From NCBI RefSeq assembly GCF_022458985.1, contig NC_061786.1, positions 18,668,974-18,732,973 on the forward strand: a DNA stretch of 64,000 nucleotides, written 5' to 3'. Under the pieces are notes generated by a model. It was not told the origin of the DNA, searched no databases, and saw only the letters and a list, made by a program, of their open reading frames with translations. The translations under genes and the position numbers were made by a program. This document shows positions 1-15,900 of the stretch, piece after piece. Origin of the DNA: Mugil cephalus (lineage: Eukaryota; Chordata; Actinopteri; Mugiliformes; Mugilidae). Position 1 is the stretch's first letter. Each line of letters begins with the position of its first letter.

Positions 1-311
1 ACAGTTTGCTCCCCGTCGTTCCTGTCGGAGGGCTCCAGATGTTACACTCCCCGCCCTCCTCCAGCACTGATGTCAGCCCCTCTTCAGCGCCGAGCCCCCA
101 GAGCAGCGAGGGCCAGCGCTGCAGCAGCAGAGAGGGGTCTGTCCACGGGCCGGAGATGGCAGGAGAGGACATCAGAAGCCAGGGCCAGCTGTCCTGTCAT
201 CAAGAGACAAGCCTCGAGCCCGGAGTAAGGGACAGCGGACAGGAGGAGAACGTCCAGACCTGCTTGAAAGCCATCGCCTCGCTGAAGATTACCACAGAGG
301 ACCCTCATTAA
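1..311 (+). CDS. hivep2: HIVEP2-like (schnurri) zinc-finger transcription factor, last exon, partial
   Basis: The frame is open from base 3 to a TAA at 309-311 and gives the last ~102 residues of a larger protein; the 5' part lies outside the window. The fragment starts with a hydrophobic P-V-V-P-V-G-G-L-Q-M stretch, runs through a Ser/Pro-rich stretch and ends in CLKAIASLKITTEDPH. From memory, HIVEP-family proteins have a PV(V/I)P(V/I)GGIQM motif and finish with a similar C-K-A-I-A-S-L segment. HIVEP2 is favoured over HIVEP1/3 because the next gene is a taxilin resembling TXLNB, and HIVEP2 and TXLNB are near neighbours on human 6q24. No zinc finger lies in this piece. HIVEP proteins are large nuclear C2H2 factors that bind kappaB-like enhancers; that role is family knowledge, not seen here. 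An unrelated Ser-rich C-terminus cannot be fully excluded. Confidence 0.65.
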   Translation, partial: SLLPVVPVGGLQMLHSPPSSSTDVSPSSAPSPQSSEGQRCSSREGSVHGPEMAGEDIRSQGQLSCHQETSLEPGVRDSGQEENVQTCLKAIASLKITTEDPH

Positions 312-837
312 GACACGCTTTTTCTGTCTTCTCGATTTGATCCAGGAACAGGCGCCCCCTGCTACACCTGCAACCTTGTCATCTTCGGCCCTTTAGGCAC
401 ATAACCTCGTCTGTATCCCATTAGAGGCAATATAATAACACTTCCTCTGGTCTCGCACATAACCCCAGACAGCTTCTTTTTAAATACAAAGAAGAAACCT
501 ACCCCGTCTGATGTGCTCCTCCTCTTCAGAGGCTCTTTGGAAAAATTAGACGAGCAGCAGGATGTTCTGCAAGGTGGAGAATCATTATTGGGTGCAGGTG
601 CAATATGGAAAGATATTATGCTAATATGCCTTTGTCTGACATAGTAGTTTGCGTACAATTGCACATAAATTATATTTATGGATTCTGTACAAATGTCCTT
701 AACATATACTCCTTCTTAGATGCATACAAACAGTGTATTTTACTGTGTGTACTTTCAAAAATAGACTGTTGTTTATGTAATCATATCAAGGTGTGATGCA
801 GTAGTGCAGTAAATAAAGGCTATTTATAAGGGGAAAA
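312..837 (+). other. 3' UTR of the hivep2-like gene with polyadenylation signal
   Basis: Non-coding sequence after the TAA. A canonical AATAAA at 812-817 is the first plausible poly(A) signal. A second candidate (AATAAA near 2,781) would make the UTR about 2.5 kb long. A CTCF-core-like motif (reverse strand) sits at 350-365. Confidence 0.45.
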
Positions 838-3800
838 GTATGTGTATTATGAAACAGTCTGACCAAATTTTAAGTAGACGCTTCTTGTGCAGTTTGGTGC
901 TTCTGATCAAGCGGCAAGGGTCTGTGCCTTTACTTTGCTTTTCATCGTTTCTTTATCAGACGGCCGTCAGCGAATATTGAAAAATGTACTCTTTATTCAG
1001 AGGAGTCTGCGGTTACGTAGAGTTTGCTCAAAGGAAGGCCTTTTCTTTTTTTTCTTTCTTTCTTTCTTGTTCCGTCGGTGCGGCTGACGGATGGATGCAG
1101 CTTGGTTATCTTAAGGAAAAAAAATTGTTTCTTATGTTGCGTTTTTCTTAATGTTGTGGTTTTTATCTTAAATGCATGGGATTTGCTATTGCACAAAAAT
1201 AGAGGAAGTAATTATGTAATTATGAATACTGTAAGATGTATTTATATATTAGAACGTAAGCACTTATTGATACTGGTAAATATTTGACTACTATTTATAT
1301 GGTATATCTGTACTTATGCAGCAGTGATGCAGTTATGCAGTGAGCCACGCTGGCATTGCTTTTGATCTCATGATAAACAGACAGCTTCTTCTTCTTCTCT
1401 TCTTTTTTTTTTCCCCTCGCTTATACAGATGACCATTTTATGCGTTTTAAAGATGCACTTTCATCCTTTCATCTTTGATGTTTCAACTGACTTGGTCAGG
1501 GGAGACGAGGGAGGAGTAAAACATGTCACGTTCTCTTGTGGTTTTTGAAACATTCCAGTTGTTTTTCATATTTCTCGTTGTGTGAAACGTGTTGCACACA
1601 AATCCAAGGGGCTATGATGATCAGTCAATAGTACATTTTTCTTGCATTTCAAGTGTAACTGGATTAATCAATATCACTTACTGTAAGTTATACTAAAGTA
1701 ATGATGTTAACAGCATGAGATGGTTGGCTATTACTGTGCTTCGGCTCGAAATGTAAGTAATCATTCACCAAATGCATTACTTCTTCTCTGTATATATACG
1801 TGTATTTTTATGATTTAAACTATTTTTGCAGTGTTGAATTATGAAAAAAAAAAACTTTTTATGTGGATTGTTTATATCTCTTTAAGAGGTAAAATGTCTG
1901 CAGCTGATGCAATGGCGGAGGTTTAAAGAGGGCGAACATAGCACAGTGTTGATCGCTAACAGTGTGTCACATCTTTAAAAAAAAAAAAAACATCTAATGT
2001 ATTCAAGTGGTTTGAGAATGGATTTAAATTTTAAAAAAAAAAAAAAAGAAGAAAAACCCACTTTGTTCACTCATGTTTACATAAAAATTTTTTAAAGGTG
2101 CACTGCTTTAATTTTTTGTGTTTTCCCTCTCCGGACTTGTATGTAGCTTTGATTTCAGGTAATTTAATTTGTCGTGGTATCGGTGCAGAACGCTCATAAA
2201 AATGTGAAGGGAAAGTGAAGCCTTTTATTTGCTTTTGCATACAGTACATGTATTCAGATTGTGTTCTGTTTTTTATCGTGTATTCATATTTACTGAACTG
2301 CATTGTGCCTCTCATGTCTATGGAAATTCCCTGTAAAACACACAGAGGACAAATCATTTTACCTCTCAGCTAAGATTTCTTGAGGGAAAAGACCTCAGTA
2401 GCCAATCCGTTGTTGTTTTCATCAAAAACTGGTTAGTCAGGAAGGAGTGCCTCTTTTATGCTATGAGGAATTTATTGTTTGGTGCTCTACTTTTTCAAAT
2501 TAAATTCAAAATTGTTTTAAAAAGAATATACTTCTAACCCAAGGACGTGTGTTGCTGCTTCTTTCGTTGCGTTTTAACTCTTATTATTCAGCGTGCAGCC
2601 TCCATACCTTCTCCCTCCCCCATGCATAATTCACCACAGTTTAAATTAGATCTCACATGAAAAGGTTTTCAGATGAAATCATTCACATTTTATCTTTAGG
2701 GGAAGCTGAGTGAAGAATGGGAGGAACTCCTACCAGTGACATCCTCTGGTGAAAAATCATCACTGCAGTCACAACAGGAAAATAAATGAATGCTTTCCAA
2801 AAATAGTGCTCGTAGATGATGTTAAATCATCTTTGTTTTCACATTCGGTAAATGCACCGTATTTTTTTTTTACAGTTTATCTGCAGTGCACAGGGCAGTG
2901 CGCATGAATACTGCATGTGTTGGACGTGTATTAAGGGAGGAAGTGATCTTACAGCTTGATGCTCTTCTCTAGATCAGGGGGAGGGTCTGTTCTAATTCTG
3001 TCCAATCAGAGTGACACATCGTTATTTTTTTTTTTTTCCTTCTCCTCTCTCCTGCTCAGTCACCAGGCTCGTCAGGCCCATTTGTTAGAATAATTATATG
3101 GCTGTTAACAGCAACCCAGCTTAAAAATAAAACGAGCAATGCGTCGGTTTTAAAGCGGCCGAGGCGTCAAATAAAATGGCTGCTGGGTATTTTGATGCGT
3201 GAATGATGATGTGAATGCATTCACAGAGCGTCAGGATTCACACAGCTAGAAATTCCTGCCAAGATTACAATCAGAGGAGGTCAATGAGCTGTTTTTTTTT
3301 CAAGTGTCCTGGACGGGACGGACACAGCAGAGTGTCTCTGTCCTCCCTCTCTCTGCTCAGAGTGAGCTCCTCTGGTTTATTTTGAGGTGGTCTTATCACA
3401 GCTGTTGTATTTGTGGTGGCAGCCTCCTGTCCGAGCCCCTCGACACTCTTTCTTTTCCCCTTCTGGCCCTTGGTCCCGGTAAGACCCTGTTTGCTTATTA
3501 CCCCGCTTCTTTGGAGACATTTACACTTAAATGCCATAAGGCGAATCTCTTTGAAACATTTTCAAACCTCTAATTGTTCTTAAATGTACTGATTGGCGAG
3601 TCACTGGGTTTTACAGCTGTTTGAGGCTCGTCAAGTTTGTTGAAGATGAGGAGGTTGTTAGCAGGAGTGAGCCTCGCTGGTCTCATGCTACCGAAAGGAT
3701 ATTTACTAGAACTTTGTTTAAGAAACAACTTTAATTGCTCTGATTGTGCTCTACAGCTGTTGTGTCCTTTAAAGAAATCAATAATGCCTTTTCCTATAAT

Positions 3801-4760
3801 TATATATTTTGATCAGTTTAAATATCTGCCACCTTTAAAAGTGTGTTTTTTTGTTTTTTTTTTACCGAGTATTAGTAGTTGAAAAATGCAGCTTTTCTAC
3901 TCACAGCCACTGACGCTGACATCAATAAGAGTGGATTAGAAATAAATAAATAACGTGCCCATATTAAGAAGTTCCTAAAATAGCCTGCGGGTCTGGAACA
4001 GGTGCCATGTGCTCCGGTTGTGAAAGCGCAGGCAGTGTGAAGGCTGCACTAATTTTATGCGCGTACGTGAGCTTGCACAACACAACACAGACGCAACCAG
4101 AAATTAAGGTACTACAGCATTCACGCGACAGCTTTAATACATTAAGGAGCTTAGCTTTTACCTTAGCTTAGCTTAGTTTTCAACCGTGTTTCTGCCACAA
4201 ACAGCACATTTTTGCTGTTTTCAAGGCCACGGAAAGGAAGTTTGTCTGCAGTTTGAGTTATGAAAAAGGGGGATATCATATTTCTCCATCTGTGTGCCTT
4301 GCTCAAAGGCAACGTGGTGGAACCTGACAGGGGTAGTCACTTCTGCTGCTGAGCAGTCGCCTCTCCTCTGCCATCAAGTTGAGAAGCAGTAGTTAAACTT
4401 TTCTGATATTTTATGAAGAATTAGTAAAGGAAATAACTGATAATGAAATTCGCAGAGACAAGAAATATGTAGTGGTAGTTGCATATGTCATGTGTGATGG
4501 ATACACAATGAAAAGACGATCCCCGACCCATCTGAGCTATTAGCTAAGATTAATACGGTTCATTTCATGTAATTACATCTGAATGTATTGCCGGCTAAAT
4601 TAGAGGCTTACACCCAAAAAGAGGAATCCACAAGGGCAAAGTACTTGAATGTACTGCACAGTAGTTCACAAAAAAAACAAAAAAAAACGTGTCAGATTTA
4701 ATCCTACAGTAATCCTAACCCTCCTGAAAATGATTTATTTATTCCTGGGGTCCATTACAG
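838..4760. other. Spacer between hivep2-like gene and txlnb; no coding gene seen
   Basis: Mostly AT-rich sequence with short homopolymers, such as a TTTC tract near 1,047-1,073 and A-runs near 1,978-2,046. No recognisable protein or RNA gene. A unique, balanced-composition block at about 3,070-3,250 stands out from the AT-rich surroundings. A polypyrimidine/AG acceptor (CCATTACAG ending at 4,760) implies that txlnb has at least one non-coding 5' exon somewhere in this spacer. Confidence 0.5.
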
Positions 4761-4796
4761 AAGCAGCAGTCTCCCTCTCGGCGCTAGCTCAGAATA

Positions 4797-8092
<3,296 letters not shown>

Positions 8093-8140
8093 TGGTGAAA
8101 CCACTGTGAAAACAAACCTGGTCCATGTGAAGTTGATAGC

Positions 8141-8146
8141 AATAAA
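8141..8146 (+). terminator. Polyadenylation signal of txlnb
   Basis: AATAAA 49 bases after the txlnb stop codon, in the expected place for a short 3' UTR. Confidence 0.6.
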
Positions 8147-9041
8147 AAGGGAAATGTCGGCTTCGTGTTGAGTGTATGACCCTGATATGTTAACATGTAA
8201 GGAGAGGTTCATTTTAACTAAAACACAGATAAAACCTTCACTTACATTGTGAGACTATGTATCACAGCTTGATGACAACAGCATCAGAAAATGAACTAGT
8301 TCAGTGATTACGCAACGAAAGCACATGACACAAGAAGCAAAACTGCTACATCCCCCAAAACTTATTCACAGTTAATTTTTATTCTTACTGACACACTTTC
8401 TCCACTGTGGGACAGTTTTTTAGGAAGTAAAAGATTCTGATATCACTGTTTAGATCCAAAGTAACAGATTAATTCCTTTCCCATGACTCTACAAAACAAA
8501 TCTGTTTTCTAGGCCTCAGATAAATCCAACTAGAGACATTAAAACACAACGACGCAACTTCATAGATGCAGCACTATGCTGAATTTGTCCAAAAAAAGTG
8601 AAAGTCCAAATCTGCAGTAAATGTCTCATTAAGCCACGTTTTTACACCTGATTAAAACATCAGGACTCTCTCTTGAGTGAGGAAGTCCTTCCCATAATTA
8701 CCTTTCCTCCTAAATAAGAGTGTTTGAGTCTTCCTATGTTTTTAAATGCAAGGCTTCAGTTTGTAGCCTTTTTATTATAAAATGCATCAAAGCCCATTCT
8801 CAGACTTCACAAAGCTCCTGCGTACCCACACAGGGAACATTATAGAAATGTTTTCACAGACTTCTTGTCAACTGATGACCGTGAGTAGAATCAGTCGAGT
8901 GCCCCTTTGAACTGAGCTTCAAAGGCAAATCTTTAGTGGCTAAATGTGCCCAGTCTGGACTTTGAGAGAAAGCTGGGGTTGTTGTCGCTCCGGACGACGC
9001 ATATCTCGTGAAACTACAGCAAGTTTACATTGGAACATGAA
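8147..9041. other. Spacer between txlnb and the PRXL2-like gene
   Basis: About 0.9 kb. The last few hundred bases presumably hold the promoter and 5' UTR of the downstream gene. No TATA box or repeat is evident, and no ORF is supported. Confidence 0.4.
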
Positions 9042-11437
9042 ATGGCTGAAGGAGTAGAGTCGACTGCGGCTTCTCGTGCTAAAGCCCTCGCGGCTTTTGT
9101 CCAGAGAGGAAAAGCTCTGCTGGACCTCGCCGAGAGGGAGAGCGGGGAAGGTAGGCAGCGTTTTACAAGGCCAGACAAGTGTGCTTAAAAATAGACACGC
9201 AGACGGCCTGCGATTTACTGTCGGTTCCTACCACGAGTGGCGGCAGCAGGAGGCCTGTCAATCATTACGCATTACGATTAAACCTATAAACACTGTCACA
9301 CGCTAACTTCATGCACTTTGTGTCGCACAGGTTCACGTCAGGACTTTATCAGGCGGAAAATCCGGATAGAGGAAAAACAGTGTCTGCTGGGTCTGATCGA
9401 AGCAGCCGCAGCTTTGTACAGCAGGTTGTGGGCAGTAGATTCAGCACATAAACAGCATCTAACTGTAAAAGCAGTCAGCTTTACATTTAGCTTTTTATTT
9501 TATTTCCCAGCCTCTCTGTAACGAGGAAAAGAGATGCAGAGGATCTATGGCGACGAAACAATCAGTAGGCTTCTCTTAATAGTTTGGCCTCTTAACATTC
9601 AAATATGTGTAATCATCCATGAACAGCCTCCGTGAACTCAAATAAAACTATGCCACTCCATGTTTCAGCTGTGCTGCTTTGCGGGAAGCCGTTCAGGGTT
9701 TTCATCAGCTAGAAGTGAGTTATTGAAAGCAAAATAAGAAACTCCTGCTACTGCCCGAAACCCTCTTATATTTACCGACTGCAGCCAATGTAACACAGGT
9801 GCAGTGGGACGCCTTTCTCCAGCGTTTGGACGATGAGTTACAACTGAGTGTGAAAACACTGGACGGGGACCATCGGTCAAAATGTATTTCACCAGACACG
9901 CCTCTCGTCGATGCCAGAACCGCAGAGTGAGTTTGATTAAAGCCTTTTTCTTTTATGGCCTATGGCTAAACATCTTTGACAGTTCTGTGCTATTTTCTTC
10001 TGTTCCTCTGTTTCTTCACAGAACAGTGACGCTGGAGAAATATCTTCGGAGAGGTAAGAAGACCTTGCTGGTGTTGATCCGTCAGTTCTCCTGCCTGCTG
10101 TGTCGGCTACATATTAAAGATCTGGAGAAGAACCAGGTGAATACCAACCGCACGCTCGTCCAAATAAGACTTCAATAAAACATCTTGTCCACCTGTGCTG
10201 CTCACATTTTTAACCTACAACCCCGTCTGCTGTGTGTCTGCTGGTGGAAACAGTCATTATATTTGCATGCAGTGAAAACGAGGTCACTTAAATGCTGCTC
10301 TTGGAAGAGATGTCCTGTTAATGATCACATGAAAGTCAGTGATTTGATTCAGTCTGCAGACACAGGGACTTTAGAGTTCAGCAGAGGTCACGCTCAGGAA
10401 TCCATGTATATCAAAGATCATATGAAAGGATACTCTCTAAAATCAACATCTAAAACATCTTGGCACTTTTCAGTCAGTCACGTCCACATAATTGCTGGTA
10501 AAGTGGTGTAAAAACAAAGAAAAAAAAGAAGAAATAAGCTAAGAATAGATACTTCTTAAAAATGTCCAATTCTACAGCAGAAATAAACGTGTTTACAGCC
10601 TAGTGTTGGTTTCTGTGGCTCATTTTTCCATATGAGACACCTTTATTATTGTAAGACTTAAAATGACTTTAAGTGCCAGACAATTACACCATCTTAGAAC
10701 ATTTTTGACTTAGCAGCCAAGACCAACAACACACTAAGGTCCAGAACACCTCTCTACTAATCATATGTGTTATATTTTTATATTTAATTTTCATTTATAT
10801 ATTTTGCAGACTTCCCTGGATGCACACTCAATACAAGTGGTGGTTGTGTCATTTGGTTGTCATGAGGGAGCTTCACACTGGCTACAGGGCACAGGCTGTC
10901 GGTACGACATGCTGCTGGACGCCGACAGAAAGGTCAGGGGTCAACACCAGGTGGCAGATTCGCTCTTTCGTTATGTGTGTGACTTGATAAATAAAGAAAT
11001 TCTCCGTCGGGCGTCCTAGATGTACGCAGCATTCGGCCTCGGAGCGTCTCTGAAGAAAGTGTTAAACTTCGGCAACATGCTGCTCTACGCTGAATACGTA
11101 GCAGACAACATGGAGTTTCCACGAAATCTTCCGACGATTCAAGACGACATGTTTCAGGTGCGAAGGAGCAAACAGTGAGAATAAAGTGCATGTGTAAAAG
11201 TATGCAAGATGTTCAGGTATTTCAGCTATTGACGCATTAAAACCGCATATTTTGTCCCATGAAGAAAGAACGTTAAGTCTCAAATAACAATTAAAGTACC
11301 TGTTACTGTCTTCTCTGTTTTTGTTTCAGCTGGGAGGTGACTTTGTTTTGGACGAACATGGAAAGGTGCTGTTCTCTCACTGCTGCCAGAGTCCGATAGA
11401 CCGACCCACGGTGGAGGACATTTTATCTGCAGAGTGA
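9042..11437 (+). CDS. AhpC/TSA thioredoxin-fold protein, PRXL2-like (possible Cys form of selenoprotein L)
   Basis: Nine exons join in phase: 9042-9150, 9331-9424, 9511-9564, 9669-9714, 9799-9926, 10022-10136, 10810-10932, 11020-11157 and 11330-11437, giving 304 residues. Residues 1-140 are an extension of mostly helical character that I do not recognise. Residues 145-304 have the AhpC/TSA-type pattern: strand LLVLIRQF, redox motif SCLLCR (Cys168 and Cys171 in a CxxC), a second strand VVVVSFG, the acidic turn LLDADRKVY, and a final GGDFVLDEHGKVLFSHCC strand pair. This matches the PRXL2/AhpC-TSA_2 family, whose members have peroxiredoxin-like folds. Fish selenoprotein L has a UxxU in a related domain; here both positions are Cys codons (TGC, TGT), with no in-frame TGA. 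Small hand-called exons 3-5 are the least certain part. Confidence 0.65.
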
Positions 11438-11642
11438 AAATTAAACTCTTTCAGCAGAGGTTAATTAAAGACAGAGCAGAAACAGGTGATATCAGCTGAT
11501 TCATTTAGCTGTTACACCTGGTAAATGTTGTTAATTATTTTTAATATGCGGGTTTACGCATATGAGGAACCACAAATACAACACGCATTTGGAGATTTTT
11601 AAAGGTCTTAAAGGTTTATTAAACTGATTAAACTCACTTTGT

Positions 11643-11648
11643 AATAAA
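11643..11648 (+). terminator. Polyadenylation signal of the PRXL2-like gene
   Basis: AATAAA about 205 bases after the TGA at 11435-11437; the nearest canonical signal. Confidence 0.45.
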
Positions 11649-12937
11649 AATCAAATTACAAACATAAGTGTGTTTGCAGTATGTCTTAAGAGTATTGTAT
11701 TTTACTTAGGTTGAAGCAATGGCGCTGTGTTACATGGTGTAATTTAGTTCCTATTGAGTAACACTGTAGACAAGACCAACTCAATTTAAAAGTGTGGTAT
11801 AATGCTCAGTAATGGCAACAAACAAGCAAATAATCTAAACTCAACTCAACTAAAAAAACAAGCTCCCTCTGTGAATCCTTTAAAAGTGTTGACGTGGTCT
11901 TCTTATATCTGTCTTTTGCAGGTGTTCTTATTATTTTGTCCAGTCCAAAAAGTACTAATAACACTGGTGCAAGGTTTTCAAAAGTTAAAACTGGAAATAT
12001 CAACTGAATCCACCTGCAATTATCTGCAGACCGACGAATCAATTAAGTGACTCATCAGTGCAGCTCTAGACACGAGACAAGACGGGGCTTTGGTATCAGC
12101 CCAAGACGCCTGATGTACAAAGGAAGACACACAAATCAAATAAAGTTTAATGTATATGAGCTGTGAATGTGGCACAAGAATGTGGCTCAACATTTTTTAG
12201 CCGCCTGCACTGTTGTTACTCTTTCAAACATTTACAAACTGGTTCACCACAATAATCACTAATTTAAAATAAGCAGGACACGCTGGAACAAACGAATGTT
12301 GTGCATCAAAGTATTTGGGCTCCTGGGTCGAGAGGAAAAGAATTAATTATTGCTAACATCTGCAATGTGCTGATGTTTAGATGTTATCATCATGTGTGTT
12401 AGCTTGCTAACACAAAGTAGGGTTATGGCTGATGGGAGTGCTATTCATTTTCTAGGTATCCTGTTATAAATCACAGAAGAGGATTAGGATTCCTCCTCTG
12501 GCGAACACATGTACAACATTTCATTGACTTTTTTGAGATATTATAATCCGGAAGTTGCATTTGGTAAATTCTGTAAATGTAGTAAAGGATGTTGGAAGCA
12601 AAAAATGTTAAGACTTAAGTTCTTTTATTGGATGGAAAACGGACGGTGTAGAGAGAGTGAATGAGAAACCATGACCCCTGGAGTTTTGTAATCTGGGCAC
12701 GTAAATTGCAGGCAGTGAATTTATGAAAATGCTGCACTTTTAAGGTCCACCATAAGGCTCCTCAATTCCCTGAACAGCTGACTAGTAAACTCAAGTGTGA
12801 AAGTAAGAGGGACTTTGATCAACGCTCGGGGGCCCAACTCGTCACTTTAAAAAATGCTACTCTTCTCGGACAGTCTCAGAGCGGAGCTGCTTGAAAGGAA
12901 TCCACATTTCATAACCGGCTTTTAAATAACCAACGAG
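11649..12937. other. Spacer upstream of the slc22 transporter
   Basis: AT-rich, with no supported ORF, RNA gene or clear repeat. The last 150 bases before the ATG at 12,938 are likely 5' UTR and proximal promoter. Confidence 0.4.
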
Positions 12938-15900
12938 ATGGCGAACGCAGACAAACTCATAGAACACGTCGGAGACTTTGGACCTTTCCAGAAGAAGATT
13001 GTCACACTCGGTTCATTTCCGTGCGTATTTTTTGCTTTTGTGCTCGTCGGAGTGGTTTTCTTGGGTAACACTCCGGATCACTGGTGCTTAAGTCCAGGGA
13101 CTGAGCGACTCCAGGAGGAATGTGGCTGGACAGAGGTTGAGGTGCGAGTCGCGACCGTTCCCCACGCTGAGGAGCCGGCATCTTTCAGCCGCTGTCAGAG
13201 ATTTGCCGTGGACTGGAGCAAAAGCCAAAACAAGTGCGTTGAGATCGACTGGTGGCTGACTTCTAACGAGACCCAGCCGGTCCGTTGTGACATCGGGTGG
13301 GTTTTTGAGAACAGCCACACAACTATTGTTTCTGAGGTAGGACATCCTTCATTCTAACGACACAAACATTGTTAGAGGTCTGAAATGTGAGGCCGTAAAG
13401 TTTCTTCATCACAGACCATAAAATTCAGAAATTTATCTTCTGGGGACAGAAATCGTTAAGTTGTGCAACACGACCCCAGTCGCCCTACAGCTAAAAATAA
13501 CACAAACAAACGGCGTTACAGTGAGATTTAACAAAGACATTCATATAAGAAATGCTCTGCCCTGGGTAGAAAAGTTTTCTCTTGCTCCTTTAATAATCTT
13601 TTTCTTTTTAATTTGTGTACCTTAATCGAGTTATTTCAGTGTGCTAATGTGGCTTTTCGATGACATTTATTCTCCAGTTTTCATTGGTCTGTGAGAAATC
13701 CTGGCTCGCTGATTTGAATCAGGTTCTGCTGGCAAGTGGATTTTTTGTCGGCTCATTTGTCACTGGCTATGTGGCTGACAGGTTTGTTATTTAACCAAAA
13801 AAAAACACAAATTTTCTCTTCGCTAACTATTTTGTTAAGTGATAAATACACGTGGCCTTTTCACAGGTTTGGCAGAAAGCCATGTTTCATTGTGTCGATG
13901 GTTGGCCTGAGTATTTCAGGCATAGGTGTCGCGCTGTCTCCATGGTACCCGCTGCTGCTCGTCTTTCGATTCTTACAAGGCTTTTGGGGAAAGGGAGCGT
14001 GGACGGCCAGTTATGTGCTCGGTACGTTCAAACAAGTTTGTATCAGTCATTAGTCAAGTCAATAAACTATATGCTGAAGAGATTGATCTACCTAAACATA
14101 CTGTCTTCTTTCACATAGTGATCGAATTCTTCGGATCAGGCAACAGGAAATTTGTTTCCATGGTCGGTCGGACATTCTACTCCACCGGCATGGTCATCCT
14201 CCCTGGCCTGGCTTACTTTCTGATCTCTTGGAGGTCTCTGCAGCTGGCCATGAGTCTTCCTTGTATGCTGTTCATCTCATACCACTGGTATGAATACACG
14301 ACAATCCCCAAATACGCCTCCTTTAGCTTCAGTCTTTATGCGCGCTTTGAACCTGATACCCAGTCCAATACAAAGTGTGTCTGTTTTTTTAAAGGCTTGT
14401 TCCTGAATCTGCACGCTGGCTGATCTCACAGAAGAGAACAAAAGAGGCCATGAAAATTGCTGCCGACATTGCAAAATGTAATGGGAGATGTTTACCACAT
14501 AATCTCCAGGAGGTACTTGATTCTTCTTGATTAGAAACCGCGATTTTGCAAATGTAGATTCTGGAAAATTGGTCCTCCAGATCAGACTGAGTGTTTATTT
14601 TTGTTTTGTTCTTTTAATTTTCAGGCAAGTCTCCTGGAGGAAAAGAAAGAAGTGCATCCTGTGTCCATTATGGATCTGTTGAGGACACCAAACATGAGAA
14701 AAAACACACTCATTTTAACCTACGCCTGGTAAGTCGGATTTTATTCGGTCATTTTATACTAAACGACACTAACACATCCTATTGATTGTTCCTGGAGGGG
14801 AAACTGCGGTATAAATTTCACTCTCTATTCCTCTGGTGCAGGTTCACAAGCACTGTTGTGTTTCAAGGCCTGGTCCTGCGGCTGGGAATCACAGGCGACG
14901 ACCTCTTCTTGGATTTCTTAATCTCCGCTGTAGTGGAGCTTCCCACCGGGCTCATCTTCTATCTGGTGGTCGACAGAGTCGGCCGGCGCTCCCTGATGGC
15001 CATCACTAACTTCACTGCTGGTATCGCCTGCCTCGTGGTTCCCTTTGTGTCCAGAGGTAGGTATCGTTGAACCATTAAACCATTAAGAAAAATTCCTCGA
15101 TGATGCTTGATGATGCGTCTGCTTCAGCCCTGTTTTCATTCTGTTGAAACTACAGATTTTGCCTGGTTGAAAAAGTCGATCGCGATCATCGGGAGGCTCG
15201 CTGTTTCGGTTGGACTTGAGACTGTGAACTTTGCAAACACAGAGATGTATCCAACAACTCTGAGGTGTGAAACCATGTAGCGTTGATAGGGGTTTGGATT
15301 TTCTGTGCTGTGAAAGAGAACGACGAAGCGATGAATAATGTGTCTATCAGTGCATAATTAAAGTTAAGTGAAATCCAAGCGAGAAGCAACTATTTGAAAT
15401 GACCTGAGCTACTCTATCCACCTGTAGAACAGCTCATCTTTTTGTAACAATTAAGCCATCATGACCAACTAATTTCCCTTGTGGATCATTGATGTAAACT
15501 CAGATGGTAAATATGTCTAATTGTGAGGATTTTAGCTTTGATGTTGCGCATGGGTTAGCTCGTTCTAGTAGAGTGTTTAGAGTCATTCTGGCTTTGAGTT
15601 TTGCATTAATTTATGTTTACTGTAGACGCAACATAATCAAGAAGGAAAAGTGAGATAAAATTGCAGTTTTTACTTAATTTCTGCTTTTTAATTCCTCACA
15701 GAAACTTAGGTGTGTCAGTGTGTTCATCGGCGAGTGACATTGGAGCCATTGTGGCTCCATTCCTGCTCTACAGACTGGCCAACATCTGGAAGGAGCTGCC
15801 TCTTTTGGTTTACGGTAAATTTGATCTACTTAACTATTCAAACATGCCAACTTAAAATGTATGACTTGCCCTCTGAGATGAAGATGTGTGTGTATATTGG

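Noticed and set aside
10022-10136. Selenocysteine codons in the PRXL2-like redox motif
   Set aside because: The two codons are TGC and TGT, both ordinary Cys, and no in-frame TGA is needed anywhere in the gene model.
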